Part shown: piece after piece, positions 10,808 to 20,877 of the stretch | Position numbering within the stretch: the stretch's first letter is position 1 | How the letters are laid out: the number at the start of each line of letters is the position of its first letter | Position numbers and translations under genes: made by a program | Assembly: GCA_023213395.1 (NCBI GenBank) | Contig: CM041465.1 | Coordinates: 187,371,741 to 187,435,740, forward strand | Reading direction: 5' to 3' | DNA from: Cycas panzhihuaensis | Lineage: Eukaryota; Cycadophyta | DNA: 64,000 bases | Notes under the pieces: generated by a model | Databases searched by the model: none | What the model saw: only the letters and a program-made list of their open reading frames with translations | What the model was told of the DNA's origin: nothing

Positions 10808-12305
10808 ACTGTTCAAACTTCACCCTTTGCAATGGTTTGGTGAAGATATCAGCCACTTGATCTGCTGTGGGACAGTAATCTAATTGAATTATGCCATCAT
10901 GAATAAGTTCCCTAATCCTGTGGACTTTCATACTTATGTGTTTGGTACGATCATGAAATATACGATTTTTTGCCATGCAGATTATTGATTAATTATCCAC
11001 ATGAAGACTCGTAGGAATTGTTTGGGTGATATTCAATGTTTCTAATAATTTTCTCAGCCATATCACCTCTTTACTGGTCTCAGAAGTAGCAATGTATTTA
11101 GCTTTGGCAGTTGAATCTGCAACTATCTTCTGTTGTTTGGATCTCTATGATATTGGTGTTGTTCCAAGAAACGTTACATACCCAGACATAGATCTTCCTG
11201 TATCTTTATCTCCTGCAAAGTCTGAGTCTGTGTATGCAAAAATCTTGAAGTCTGAATTAGGTTCATACAACAGACCATATTTTCTAGTCGTCTTAAGGTA
11301 TCTCAACACTTGCACTGCTGCCTGCCAATGATTCTGCTTAGGATTTGTCATGTAACAAGTAAGAATGCCAATAGAGTGTATAATATTTGGCCTTGTCATG
11401 AGACTACCTACAAGTTTCCTGTAGAGTGTTGCGTCTACCTCCCTAGTGTCACCTTCAACTGAGAGTTTGGTGTTAGGATCCATAGGTAACATCATTGGTC
11501 GAGTATCTTCTAACTGAAACTTGGTTAGAAGATCATTGATGTATTTTTCTTGGGAGAGGAAAATTTTTCCATTCTTTTGTGTTACTTCAATTCCCAAGTA
11601 ATATTTTATCAAACCAAGGTCAGACAATTCAAACGTTTTACCAAGGTCCTTTTTCAGCTGGCTTATTACTTATTCACTATTACTTGTTACTAGCATATCA
11701 TCCACAAAGATTATGAGATAAGTGACTTTATCCTTATGGTGCTTGATGAACAACGTTGCATCCATATATTGATAGTCACAAACCTCATATCCAAGTTGCC
11801 TTATCCTTTTAGACAACTTGGCAAACCAAACGCGAGGGGCTTGTTTAAGGCCATACAAGGACTTTCTAAGCCTGCAAACCTTATGCTCTTAACCTTTTAT
11901 CTCATATCCTTCTAGCTGAGCCATGTAAATTTCTTCTTCAAGATCTCCATTAAGAAACATGGTCTTAATATCAAGTTGGTGGATTTTCCAACCCTATTGA
12001 GTAGCCAAGGCCATAAGAGTTCTAATTGTAGGCCACTTGGTTGTAGGTGCAAAGACTTCAATATAGTCAATGCTTTCCTTTTGTGTAAATCCTTTAGCTA
12101 CCAACCTCACCTTGTATTTTTTAAGGGTGCCATCTGATCTATATTTGTTTTTGAACACCCATTTATTTTGAACTACCTTTCTGCCAAGTGGTAGATCAAC
12201 GAGCTCCCATATACCGTTCTTGATAAGAGATTAGTACTCTTCGTTCATGTCATTTCTCTAAGCGATATACTTTACAACTTCTTCACATTGAATATGAAGG
12301 AGAGG
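10808..12305 (-). pseudogene. Copia-3 RT and RNase H (few lesions)
   Basis: On the minus strand the order is [76 protein letters not shown], and the catalytic IIFVDDMLVTS (FVDD, about 11670-11720). Then come LSDLGLIKYYLGIEVTQKNG, DATLYRKLVGSL, and RNase H FAYTDSDFAGDKDTGRSMSG (family: Y-x-D-x-D-W/F-A-G). It closes with AKAKYIA, HDRTKHISMKVHRIREL and QVADIFTKPL near 10810. Two frames, 11858-11670 and 11627-11145, are open over 62 and 160 codons. Stops between them fall where Gln or Trp is usual. The retained integrity fits its relatively similar LTRs. Confidence 0.9.
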
Positions 12306-12351
12306 AAAATGACTCCATGCAAGTAGAATGGAGTGAATAGATCCCCTTCTA

Positions 12352-12363
12352 GCTCTGATACCA
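12352..12363 (-). other. Copia-3 primer binding site (perfect)
   Basis: gctctgatacca on the plus strand is the exact complement of tggtatcagagc (initiator-Met). It lies two bases from the LTR start at 12366. Confidence 0.9.
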
Positions 12364-12365
12364 CA

Positions 12366-12677
12366 TGAAGGAAGGATGGATCTAGGAGATAAATCACTCA
12401 CATGCACACAATGGCAATGGAGAATGAAAAAGAAGATGAAACAAGATATAAGAGAAAGCTTGGAGGTGAGAATGAATAATGACTCCCTCCTTGAGATTTC
12501 ACCTTTTATTATTGAGGGTGAGCATTAGGGTTAGGATTTTTCCGCCTAATGACATGAACCTGAAATTACATCTAAATGTACATAAAGTACATTTCATTAA
12601 GAGACTAATGCTAATAATATATCCTAAGGTCACATAATAAATCTACACAAATGACCTTGATACATTAACCTCTTTCA
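12366..12677 (-). repeat. Copia-3 5' LTR
   Basis: 312 bp, gap-free alignment with 10009-10320. Most of the roughly 19 differences are transitions, and the right copy more often keeps C or G. Confidence 0.9.
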
Positions 12678-13640
12678 ATGTGGACCTAGGAGATGGGTCA
12701 AAGTTTATCATAACATTCTTGCCTTTGTCTTGAACATAATTTGAGTGATAGTAGTCATCCTCTTTAAACACAACATCTTTGCTAACCATAACCTTTCTTT
12801 CTTTGGGATCATACACCATATATAATTTTGAAATATCATTATACCCAATAAATATGCACTTAGTGCTCTTGTCATCAAGTTTAGTCCTCTTTTATTCAGG
12901 GACATGGGCATAGGCTAGGCATCTAAAAATTCTCAAGTAATGAATATTAGGTTTGTAACATATCTATGCTTCTTCAAATATCATCAACCTAAGGTCCTTG
13001 GTGGTATACCTATTGAGGAGATAAATTGTAGTGTAGATAGCTTTTGCCCAAAACTCATGTCCTAACTTCTTATCTTTTAGCATGCACCTAGCCATCTCAA
13101 CTATGGTGTGATTTTTCATTTAGCAACCCCATTTTGTTGTGGAGTGTAGGGGTTGGTGTATTTCCTTCTAATGGCATTATCTATACAATAGGTGTTAAAA
13201 TCATTAGAAATAAACTCTCCCTTATTATCTGATCTTAAGGAGAATATCTTGTGTTAACTTTACTTTTCCACAAAGGTTTTGAAGTCTACAAAACATTGAA
13301 ATACATCTATTTTGAATTTCAGGAAATAAACCTATGTTTTTCTAGTGTAATCATCAAAGAAAGTGAAGAAATACTTTGCACCGGCTAGTGATGGGATGTC
13401 CATTGGACCATAAAGATCAATGTAGATTAATTAAAGTGGCCCTTTTACTCTATAACTTCCATTAGGAAAACTTTCCCTATGTTGCTTGCCTAGGAGGCAA
13501 CCTTTATAAATGTCCTTATCAGCTTCAATTTATGGTAGTCCTTCAACCATATTCATTCTCTTCATAAGCACTAAGCTTCCATAGTTTAGGTGGCCAAATC
13601 TTTTGTGCCACATGTTACTATCTAATTTGATTATTGTCGT
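12678..13640 (-). pseudogene. Copia-1 integrase (decayed)
   Basis: Read on the minus strand from 13640: NMWHKRFGHLNYGSL, MKRMNMVEGLP, then YKGCLLGKQHRESFPNGSY (the zinc-binding part, with Cys replaced by Tyr in the first C-x-x-C position). Next is the core: LIYIDLYGPMDIPSLAG, KYFFTFFDDYTRKT, a stop at a Trp position, VYFLKFK, SLRSDNKGEFISNDF (second Asp, usually S-D-R/N-G-G-E-F), RRKYTNPYTPQQNGVA and the start of the C-terminal domain toward 12700. The right junction with the Copia-3 LTR lies beyond the integrase end, and the linker between integrase and RT is lost. Confidence 0.85.
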
Positions 13641-14030
13641 TAATACATAGTTATTTGAAGGAGTTAAAACTAACTTGAAAATTTTATCTTTAGTCATTTA
13701 TCCTTTTATAACAACAACTTTATTCTTTCTCTTGTCTTTGATAGTGCATTCACCATTATCAAATATGGCTTTATAGTCATGTTCCATTATTTGTCTCACT
13801 AATAGAAGATTTTTCTTTAGAGTTGGAACATAGAGAATATCGTCAAAATATCTATTTTCACCTGAATCTGTCATGATGATAACTTTAACCCTTCTAGCAG
13901 ATTTATATGAGGTATCATCACCAAACATAATTGAGCCCTTTCTAGTCTTGTCAATAGTTTAAAATATTTTTCCTTTATGGGTCATATATGTAGAGTAACC
14001 AGAGTCTATATACCAACAATCTTCTTCATT
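13641..14030 (-). pseudogene. Copia-1 aspartic protease and GAG-pre-integrase start
   Basis: Around 14020-13930 the frame reads CWYIDSGYSTYMTHKGKIF. The catalytic D-S-G is intact, but the family's C-S-x-H-M has become Y-S-x-Y-M (G-to-A and C-to-T changes). It continues MFGDDTSYKSARRVKVIIM, FDDILYVPTLKKNLLLVRQI and ECTIKDKRKNKVVVIKG (13928-13698), the conserved end of protease leading to the pre-integrase domain. One stop separates the active site from this open segment. The enzyme would have cleaved the polyprotein. Confidence 0.85.
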
Positions 14031-15090
14031 TTTATGTGTGATCATCCTCTCTAGTTTTAACAATTGCATTAGCACTACCCCTTGTAGGAGGGTTATTTTT
14101 AGCAAAGCACTTATCTTTAGTATGAACTACTTATTCTAGGGTTTCCTCTATCAATGGAAGGTGTCCTACCCCTTTCCAAGTATGGAGCTTGATTATCTCT
14201 TTGTCTATTATTTGGATAATTGAGATTAGGCCTTTGAAAGTTGGTATGACTTTAGCAATTTTGACAACATTGGTTTTCTTCTTGATGTCTCTCTTAACTT
14301 TGATATCTTTATTGACCAGAATATCTTTGATTAGATCCTTGATTTTTTTAGTGGGGAGATTGGTATCTAGGTTAATGCTCTTGATTTGTCTCTTGTATAG
14401 AATTTTTGTCTCTCCCTCTTGGGGATTGGTTCCCTGATCTTGAACTTTTAGCTTGGGAATTAGACTTGATCCTCACCTTAGTTACAAAATCATATTATAA
14501 GGATTCATTTGAGCTTTTCTTCTCTTCAATAGCCATTAACATGGCACTTAATTATTCAATCTTCAATGTACTTAGGTCTTTAGAGACTTTTATATTTATT
14601 GTTACTATCTCAAACCTTTTAACTTCACTAACACACTTAAGTATCTTTTCAACAATCCTTTATTCTGTTAGGGTCTCACCAAGAGATCTCATTTGATTCA
14701 CAAGGTCTTAGACTTTTGTTATGAATTTATTGATGGAATCATTGGGCATCATCTTTAAATTTTTAAATCTACTCCTCAATGTTTAGAGCTTATATGAGGC
14801 TACACCTTCATAGATGAGTTACAATGTGTCACATGCCACTTTAGACTTTGATGCCTCATTAATCCTTAGAAAGATGTGGTCTTATAAGGCATAAAAAATT
14901 GAAGTTAGAGCTTCTTTATCCTTCTGTACACATTCCTTAAATGCTTATTCTTTTGCTTCAGTTACATTTTGACCAAGTTCTATGTACCCTATATTTACAA
15001 TATCCTACATATATTTAGTGATGAGGATGGGTCTCATCCTTTTATTCCAATTCAAAAAAATTGATCCATCAAACTTAGAAATGATCATGT
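14031..15090 (-). pseudogene. Copia-1 gag (decayed)
   Basis: The likely start is an ATG near 15090 followed by IISKFDGSIFLNWNKRM, RPILITKYM and a stop where the family has Trp, then DIV. This is the copia gag opening 'K-F-x-G-x-x-F-x-x-W'. Near 14700-14600 comes QMRSLGETLTE, a stop, RIVEKILKCVSEVKRFEIV, matching the UBN2-type gag signature 'S-L-G-E-x-(x)-x-D-x-x-V-V-E-K-I-L-x-S-L'. The zinc knuckle near 14100 is reduced to a KCFAKNNPPTRGSA segment. Many stops and frame changes occur. Confidence 0.8.
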
Positions 15091-15187
15091 TACCAAAACT
15101 TTTAGCTATTGTGTTTCAAAATAAAGTCTTATTTAAATGTTTTCTAAGGTATAGTTTTGAAATAATGTGTCATATTCCCTAAATAGT
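15091..15187 (-). other. Copia-1 sequence just upstream of gag
   Basis: Short non-coding piece between the gag start and the probable solo LTR. It would join to 17177 if that LTR were removed. Confidence 0.4.
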
Positions 15188-17171
15188 TGTTAGGCTCTAA
15201 GTTTATAGGCCTCCAAGGAAACCTTTAGTTATTATTCTGCCTAATGGAACCTAACCACAAGTGGTAAATCAGAGATCTAATATACAGATATGTGAATGCT
15301 AGGCTCTATAAACTTAAGTATATAAGCTACAAAGAAGGTATAAGATGCCTCTAACTTGTTTATCCACCTACGCTAGACTTATGCCTAATGACAGATCTAG
15401 TAGTGATGACTTTACAAACTAAGGCACTCAACCCCCTAGGTCTAGCTTGATCTCCAAACTCTAAAAGAAAGGTTTACTCCACCTCAACTTACCACTATAT
15501 ACACCTGATAGCCAATGACATTCCTCATCTAATATGAGTAGGCCAAGGGCATGTACCGAGTGGTAATTTCAGGGGTCCTATTTGAAATAGGGTGTTCTTT
15601 TAGAAGTTTATTTTGTTTAATATGAAAATATATTTCATATGCGGTCTTATTTAGAAAATAAGGTTCCTTCTTAACGAATAAAAGTAACTTTGAAAGTGAA
15701 ATGAAAGGAACCTCTTTAAATGAAATAAATATAAGAGAAATAAGCCTTTTTGAATGAAATAAATATGAAATTAATAAACTTTTAAAGTGATACAAATAAA
15801 CTCTAAAATGATATGAAATGCAAAGAAAATGAAAGAGCCTTTGAATGAGATTTTAAGATGTAATAAGATGCATTCTATGTGAACTTTTGTAGTGCAATAA
15901 AAAAGCCTTAATTAAACTTTGAAATAAACTTTAATAATGAACAAGATAATCTTTAAATGAGTTAAGTGACCTAAATATGAGCTTTAAAATAAAACTAAAT
16001 AAGATGAAAATAAATTAAATTGTAAATGATCTTTTAAGATACAATAAATGCACTCTATATAAGCCTTTAAGGTGCAAAATGATAGCCTTAAATAATCTTT
16101 AAAAATAAGCTTTAGTAATGAAGCAATTTGACCCTTAAATGAGCTAAACAAGCTTAATATAAGTTTTCAAATAAAATGAATAAGCTAAAGAAATGAATTA
16201 AAGTAAAATAAAGGCTTTAAAATAAAATAATATAGGGTTTAGAAAGATCATTGTATGTGAAACAATATCCAAGTATCATCTTCTTCTTCAAGAGGTAAAA
16301 CTTCACAATATTCTACCTAAAATCATATGTAAGACCAAGTGAAATTAGTTAAAGGTAGATTAGTATTATAGTATGATGTAAATATACTTAAATAGAATTG
16401 ATGAATGGATCAAAATAATGAAAAGAGCTCAAAACTTAGATTAAATTAAAGGGTTAACTTTAGTAGCCTCAAACACCTACAAAATAGCTTTAGATCATAA
16501 TGAAACCATCTTTAGTATATAGATCAGTGAACTAGCTTTCCAATGGATACAACCATTCGAAAAATAGACTCACTGATCAAAAGTTATAAGAAAAATAATG
16601 AAGATAGTTTATTATGATTAAAAAACTAAATGGGGAAGGGGGGTTAAGCCCCTTTCAATAAAGTACCTAGTTAGCTAAGGGTTGCAAAGGACCAGTTGCT
16701 AGCTAGCAAAGGGGGCTAGTAGACCCCAAATATTATTAAAACCAACTTAATCCTTTAAAAACTAAATTTATCAAAAATAAACTATAAAATTTGAAGTTTG
16801 AGTCCTTAAATAAGAAAAAAAGAGGTCGTATGAGAGGCCAATATGATCAGCAGTTGGGGGTTAGGGGGCTCTAACTCAAAATATATCAAAAATAACTAAA
16901 TTTTATTAAACTTTATGAAATGAAATAAATTAAAATAAGAAAAAAACCTTGTAGGACTACACAAACCTGCATGTGCATAAGAGGAGGAAAATCACTTAAA
17001 AGTAATTAAAAAATACACTAAATCTCTTCAAATATTGAATGGAAAGGGTTATATACTGTTTGTACAGTATTAAGGAAGAAAACATTTTAAAAAATGATTT
17101 AGAAAATCAATTTTTCACTTGTCATTTTTGTGGAAGGTCATACAGTTGCGTGGAGATTGTACAGCCTAACA
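15188..17171. mobile_element. Probable solo LTR inside the Copia-1 leader
   Basis: The segment starts tgttaggct and ends agcctaaca, a perfect 9-bp terminal inverted repeat with LTR-type TG...CA ends, spanning 1984 bp. The flanking pentamers are atagt (15183-15187) and atgac (17172-17176); they agree at two positions and differ by transitions at three, so they only weakly support a target duplication. No coding similarity is seen inside. Removing it leaves Copia-1 a leader of about 0.5 kb, which is normal. The strand is not determined. No second copy in this window confirms it. Confidence 0.45.
15851..16212. repeat. 181-bp diverged tandem duplication
   Basis: Unit 1 (15851-16031) and unit 2 (16032-16212) align along their length. 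Matching blocks are ttttaagatgtaataa/ttttaagatacaataaa, gcattctatgtgaa/gcactctatataag, taatgaacaagataatctt/taatgaagcaatttgaccctt, and aatatgagcttt/aatataagtttt. Confidence 0.75.
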
Positions 17172-17639
17172 ATGACTCAAAAAATATTAGATGAAGGTTT
17201 AGAGTACTAGTAGAGGGGATGTGACTCTATCTTGAATGTTATATAGAGAGAACCATACAAAAAATACTTATTTTCAAAACTGGCTTAAGGGATTTTAGTA
17301 AATAAAAGGAGAGGATGTGCTTTTAGAAATAATTTCTCATTGTAAGAGCAATGGTTTTTCAAACTGTCTTTTCTAGTGCTTAGAGGACTCAGAGAGCTCT
17401 CAAACGAATGATCACTTGAGGTAGTTTCCATCATTATGGAGAGTGCATCAGCCTACAAAATTCTAGGTAACTATAGAAACCTTTACAAAATAATGAAAAA
17501 TGATTAAAATATTATAAAATACTTGATGAAACTTTAATATAATGAATTCAATGGAGTGTTGGGCTAAGTATGCCAATAAACACCACATAAATCATGAGTT
17601 ATTTTTTATAAATCCTCATTTCAAAATCAATAAATATTT
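17172..17639 (-). other. Copia-1 leader
   Basis: Non-coding; lies between the primer site and the probable solo LTR. No structure recognised. Confidence 0.45.
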
Positions 17640-17651
17640 GCTTTGATACCA
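17640..17651 (-). other. Copia-1 primer binding site
   Basis: gctttgatacca on the plus strand matches gctctgatacca at 11 of 12 positions, with one C-to-T change. It is two bases from the LTR at 17654. Confidence 0.8.
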
Positions 17652-17653
17652 AA

Positions 17654-17955
17654 TGAAGTCATCAGGGATTAGAATGGAACAAGACTATGGCATTATTATG
17701 AAATAATTTAACAAATATCCAAAGTAGGTGGTGTTAAGAAACACTGGTATATTAAGCACTATTTATTTATAGGTTGAGAGGTGGGCAGGAGCCTGCCTCA
17801 ACCAACACCTTTTTTTGAAATTAAAATAATAAAATATTAAATAAATTAATATATACCTTGTTCTAAAGCCAGATGTAGTCAGTTAGGACGACTCTGCATA
17901 CTCCTAATATATTTGCACAATCTTTAGCATATGATAATGAACATTATAGCTAATA
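17654..17955 (-). repeat. Copia-1 5' LTR
   Basis: About 302 bp from tgaagtcat to the junction with Gypsy-1. It aligns with 3313-3602 only patchily. The right end, gaacattatagcta, corresponds to gaatattatagctaaca at the end of the Copia-4 LTR, so only the last few bases were displaced or shared when Gypsy-1 inserted. Confidence 0.65.
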
Positions 17956-18519
17956 GACCTAACCCTAAGGTAATCAACTAATAACTCATACAACTTGGAC
18001 CAATCATCAATAGTGTATTCAAGCTATTTCTTCTTCTCCTCCTCCTCCTTTTTTTCTTCTTTTCCTTTTCCTTGTTCTACTTCATCTTCCCTTATCGTAT
18101 ATCATATGATAAAATATAAACAAATGCAATGTGCTACTTGCTATTTCATATTCACCTTGTATAAGATGGAAGCCCAGGATAATTACTCTATTAGGTGTGA
18201 GGGTGTACTACTTTACCTTGCTTTACTTTTATTATTGATCATCTTTATGAGGTAGAGGCTTGAGATAGATGCTCTATTAGGTGTTAGGATTGATTAGCTT
18301 ATGCTAATTAGATAGGTAGTTGGTATGTTTGTTAATCTTTCTATATAAAGTATTAAGTTATTTATTAACAGTTTGTTTGACATAATATTTTATTGTGGCT
18401 CACATCAATACAAAAGCCAACCAAGTTGCTTTTAGAGGGTAGAGAGAGAAAAGGATCTGAATGATAGAGGAAACTTTACAACTTAATGTAAAATATTTAT
18501 ATATTTTGGTTATACATTA

Positions 18520-18612
18520 GGTTATAATCTAGGCTACAATCCTGGTCCTTGTTTGTACTTTAGGTTACAATCATGGTCCTTATTTATACTCTAGATTATA
18601 ATTCTATGCTTG
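18520..18612 (+). repeat. 31-bp tandem repeat in Gypsy-1 5' LTR
   Basis: About two to three units of the form tggtccttgtttgtacttta then ggttacaatca. The same array in the 3' LTR (40190-40350) has about five units. Confidence 0.75.
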
Positions 18613-19253
18613 ATTCTTTTCTTAGTACACAAATATACCTTAGAATAGAAGACATGAAGAATAATGAATTATGCTTTAGAATGAATAGAAATAAACTTTA
18701 GGAAATATGCTTTGGAAATAAAAAGGCATAAAGACACAAATGAGAAAATTAAATGAAGGTTATAAAATACAAAGGGACTTTTGTATAAATTCACAAAATG
18801 AAAGAAAACTAAAATATATCAAATTAGATTTTTAAAATGCCCAAGTGAAAATTTTGAAAGGGAGAAGGTGCATTGCCAATGGATCAATGATCTGACTAGC
18901 AATGGTTACACGTAAGAATTTATGTCAATTGAGGTCTTAATGGCCCACCCTCTTTAGACTTATAATAAAGTCACCCACATAGCTAGGCAGGGAGAATTTA
19001 CTTATAGATGCTACATGAAGAGTTAGGGACCATGAATGCACTCCAATGGTAAGGCAACATAATGATTATAAAGTAGGAAAATATGGTACAAAACATGGCA
19101 AGGGAATCCATAGAGAAGGGAAGAAAATAGGGAGGAAAACACATACTAAGGGGATATAAATCCAAAGAGGAAGAAAATCTTATAGGAGAATTCATAAACA
19201 AAGGGGAAAGTAATAGAATTTATGTTATTTTTAGCCACAAGGCATTGGTTTTA

Positions 19254-19443
19254 TCATATTGAGAACATTACTATATATTGGGCACTATTTATATCATATT
19301 AGGTGTATTACATTGCATTAGGTAATGTTTTTATCATATTGAGTGAATTACATTTATATTAGGCATTATTTTTATCATATTAGGTGCATTACATTCACCT
19401 TAGGCATTATTTTGATCATATTGGGCATATTACATTCATTAGG
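19254..19443 (+). repeat. 41-bp tandem repeat in Gypsy-1 5' LTR
   Basis: About five units beginning catattaggtgcattacatt and continuing to ggcattattttt. Units are diverged from each other. The array is present at the same place in the 3' LTR (40978-41175). Confidence 0.8.
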
Positions 19444-20865
19444 TAATTAGTTTATGGCTAGTAACTCTTATTTAGACTTGTGGAAAGTAACTAATAGGTT
19501 TGATTCATAATTTATCTTAAGGAATATAGTTACATAATATTAGTGAGCCATTTTTTATTTATGTAAGGCTTGATTGGTATATGCCATGCTCTTGTAACAA
19601 ATTTATAACTATAATCTCTTTAAATTATGTTGTTGGATGTATTTCATTTTTTAGTAATTACAGGGATGTTTAATGGTTGCTCCTCTTGAGCTTGATATGA
19701 AGGATATTGATTTAGTACTCCCCTTGATGCAAGGACATATTTGATTAATTATAAGGATGTTTAGTGGTTACTCCCCGAGTGTTTGATTTAGTTATAAGTC
19801 TGTTGAGTCAGTTGCTTCCCTTATGAATGTACAACATAGTAATCCTTTAAGATTAAGCCTATAAACATGTATAAAGTAAGTGAAAATTCTAATCTTGTCT
19901 TAGCGAGTTATGCATATAAGTAAGAGCTAACAATAGTGTATGTTACCTATAATGATATCTGAGATAATGCATACTTAACCCTACATGCTTATAACAATAA
20001 ACACTCTTAATTGAGATTTTTTAAGGTAGCCCATCAGCACATTAGTGCATGTTGTAATAATAATATTTGAGGCATCACAATTTATAACAGAGTTCTTATA
20101 ACCATCAATTTTGAAACACTTGTGATGAGATTAAATTAGGGAGGGATTATCATGTGATTAAGTGGACTACTAGTACTCCAACTTTCAAATCATTTACTTA
20201 GCTCAAGGGCACATTCCTTGCTAGATTATGGATGGTTAAGAGGTAAATCCTCCAGTTATAACTTAGTTGGTTGATCATATTTCATGCTACATTCCAAGTG
20301 CACACTTTCCATGTTGTTAATATGTTATGATGTGATGTTCTTACTTATGCATAATTAATTAACCTTGGCTTATAATTATTCTTTAATATTTATTTAACTT
20401 TGATTATTGGTAATATTTACATGATTTATGTTGCATTCTTACATGGCAAATGAAATGATTACATACTATAGTTAGTACATGACTAATTTATATGTACCAT
20501 TACCATGATGTTTAAATGAATGAAGTGATTATTTTGTTAATTATTATAGCACTACTTTTACTTGGGTTTATAACATCCTAGGGGTGAAATATTCCAATGT
20601 GTAACACTCTTCTTTATGCATTCACAAATTCAAGATTGTTAAGATTGATAACACATAGTTGAGTGCTAACTTTTGTAAGAGAAATCTTTATGTTTGCTAT
20701 TGTGTCATAGTGTTTTATAAGTCATGCTTATCAAGGTATGAGTAGAAATTAGGTCTTTTAGAATTAGTTTTAGAGCAAGTATAACTCCTATAGTTGGTGT
20801 TAGATAGACCTAGCTTCTTTTCACTTGTTATCAAAGTTATCTTGATGGCCTCAAACCCTCATAGT

Positions 20866-20877
20866 TGGTATAAGAGC
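20866..20877 (+). other. Gypsy-1 primer binding site
   Basis: tggtataagagc matches tggtatcagagc (initiator-Met) at 11 of 12 positions, four bases after the LTR end. Confidence 0.85.

Larger units (their letters stand above)
10009..12677 (-). mobile_element. Copia-3: internally deleted Ty1/copia retrotransposon
   Basis: Two 312-bp LTRs (10009-10320 and 12366-12677) differ at about 19 positions by hand count. They flank an internal region of about 2 kb on the minus strand. A perfect primer site (12352-12363) is followed after about 50 bp directly by RT, so gag, protease and integrase are gone. RT and RNase H are among the best preserved coding sequences here. The flanking pentamers do not match well (ataca at 10004-10008, atgtg at 12678-12682), and about 570 bp of the Copia-1 host is missing at the junction. 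Confidence 0.9.
3313..17955 (-). mobile_element. Copia-1: old Ty1/copia retrotransposon, host of nested insertions
   Basis: Read on the minus strand from right to left, this contains a 5' LTR (17654-17955), a primer site (17640-17651), gag, protease, integrase, RT, RNase H and a 3' LTR (3313-3602). That order (integrase before RT) is diagnostic of Ty1/copia. Copia-2 splits it inside RT, Copia-3 sits between RT and integrase, and a probable solo LTR lies between leader and gag. Without insertions it would be about 4.7 kb. Roughly 570 bp of RT N-terminus is missing compared with its relative Copia-4 (54231-56822). Its LTRs are strongly diverged, so it is old. No convincing target duplication was found at its outer ends (ggaca at 3308-3312 has no clear partner), so outer limits are good to a few bases only. 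Confidence 0.8.
17953..20861 (+). repeat. Gypsy-1 5' LTR
   Basis: The 3' LTR begins tgtaaggacccaacc; this copy begins atagacctaacc, having lost about three terminal bases. The two LTRs align throughout: cttatcgtatatcatat, cattagtgcatgttataataa and ttactatagcactacttttacttggg are near-identical landmarks. This copy is about 180 bp longer net. It has about 215 bp near 19580-19850 not found in the 3' copy, but two fewer 31-bp units. It ends accctca before the primer site. ctatataaag at 18341-18350 is a TATA-like candidate, poorly kept in the other copy. Confidence 0.85.

Noticed and set aside
11026-11331. 101-codon plus-strand frame
   Set aside because: Antisense to the Copia-3 RNase H, which is clearly the real coding strand.
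14189-14696. Two overlapping plus-strand frames of 82 and 96 codons rich in Leu and Ile
   Set aside because: They are antisense shadows of Copia-1 gag, which has clear family motifs on the minus strand.
15197-15318. 12-bp inverted repeat (ctaagtttatag and ctataaacttaag) as a foldback element
   Set aside because: Short, imperfect by one base and separated by about 100 bp; expected by chance in A+T-rich DNA, and no other foldback structure supports it.
16630-16900. G-rich runs (ggggaaggggggtt, gttgggggttaggggg) as a possible G-quadruplex
   Set aside because: Only two adjacent G runs occur at each place, fewer than the four needed within a short distance.
17995-18255. 86-codon plus-strand frame with a Ser/Phe-rich start
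   Set aside because: Lies in the Gypsy-1 5' LTR across a pyrimidine-rich tract; the matching part of the 3' LTR is not open, so it is not maintained.
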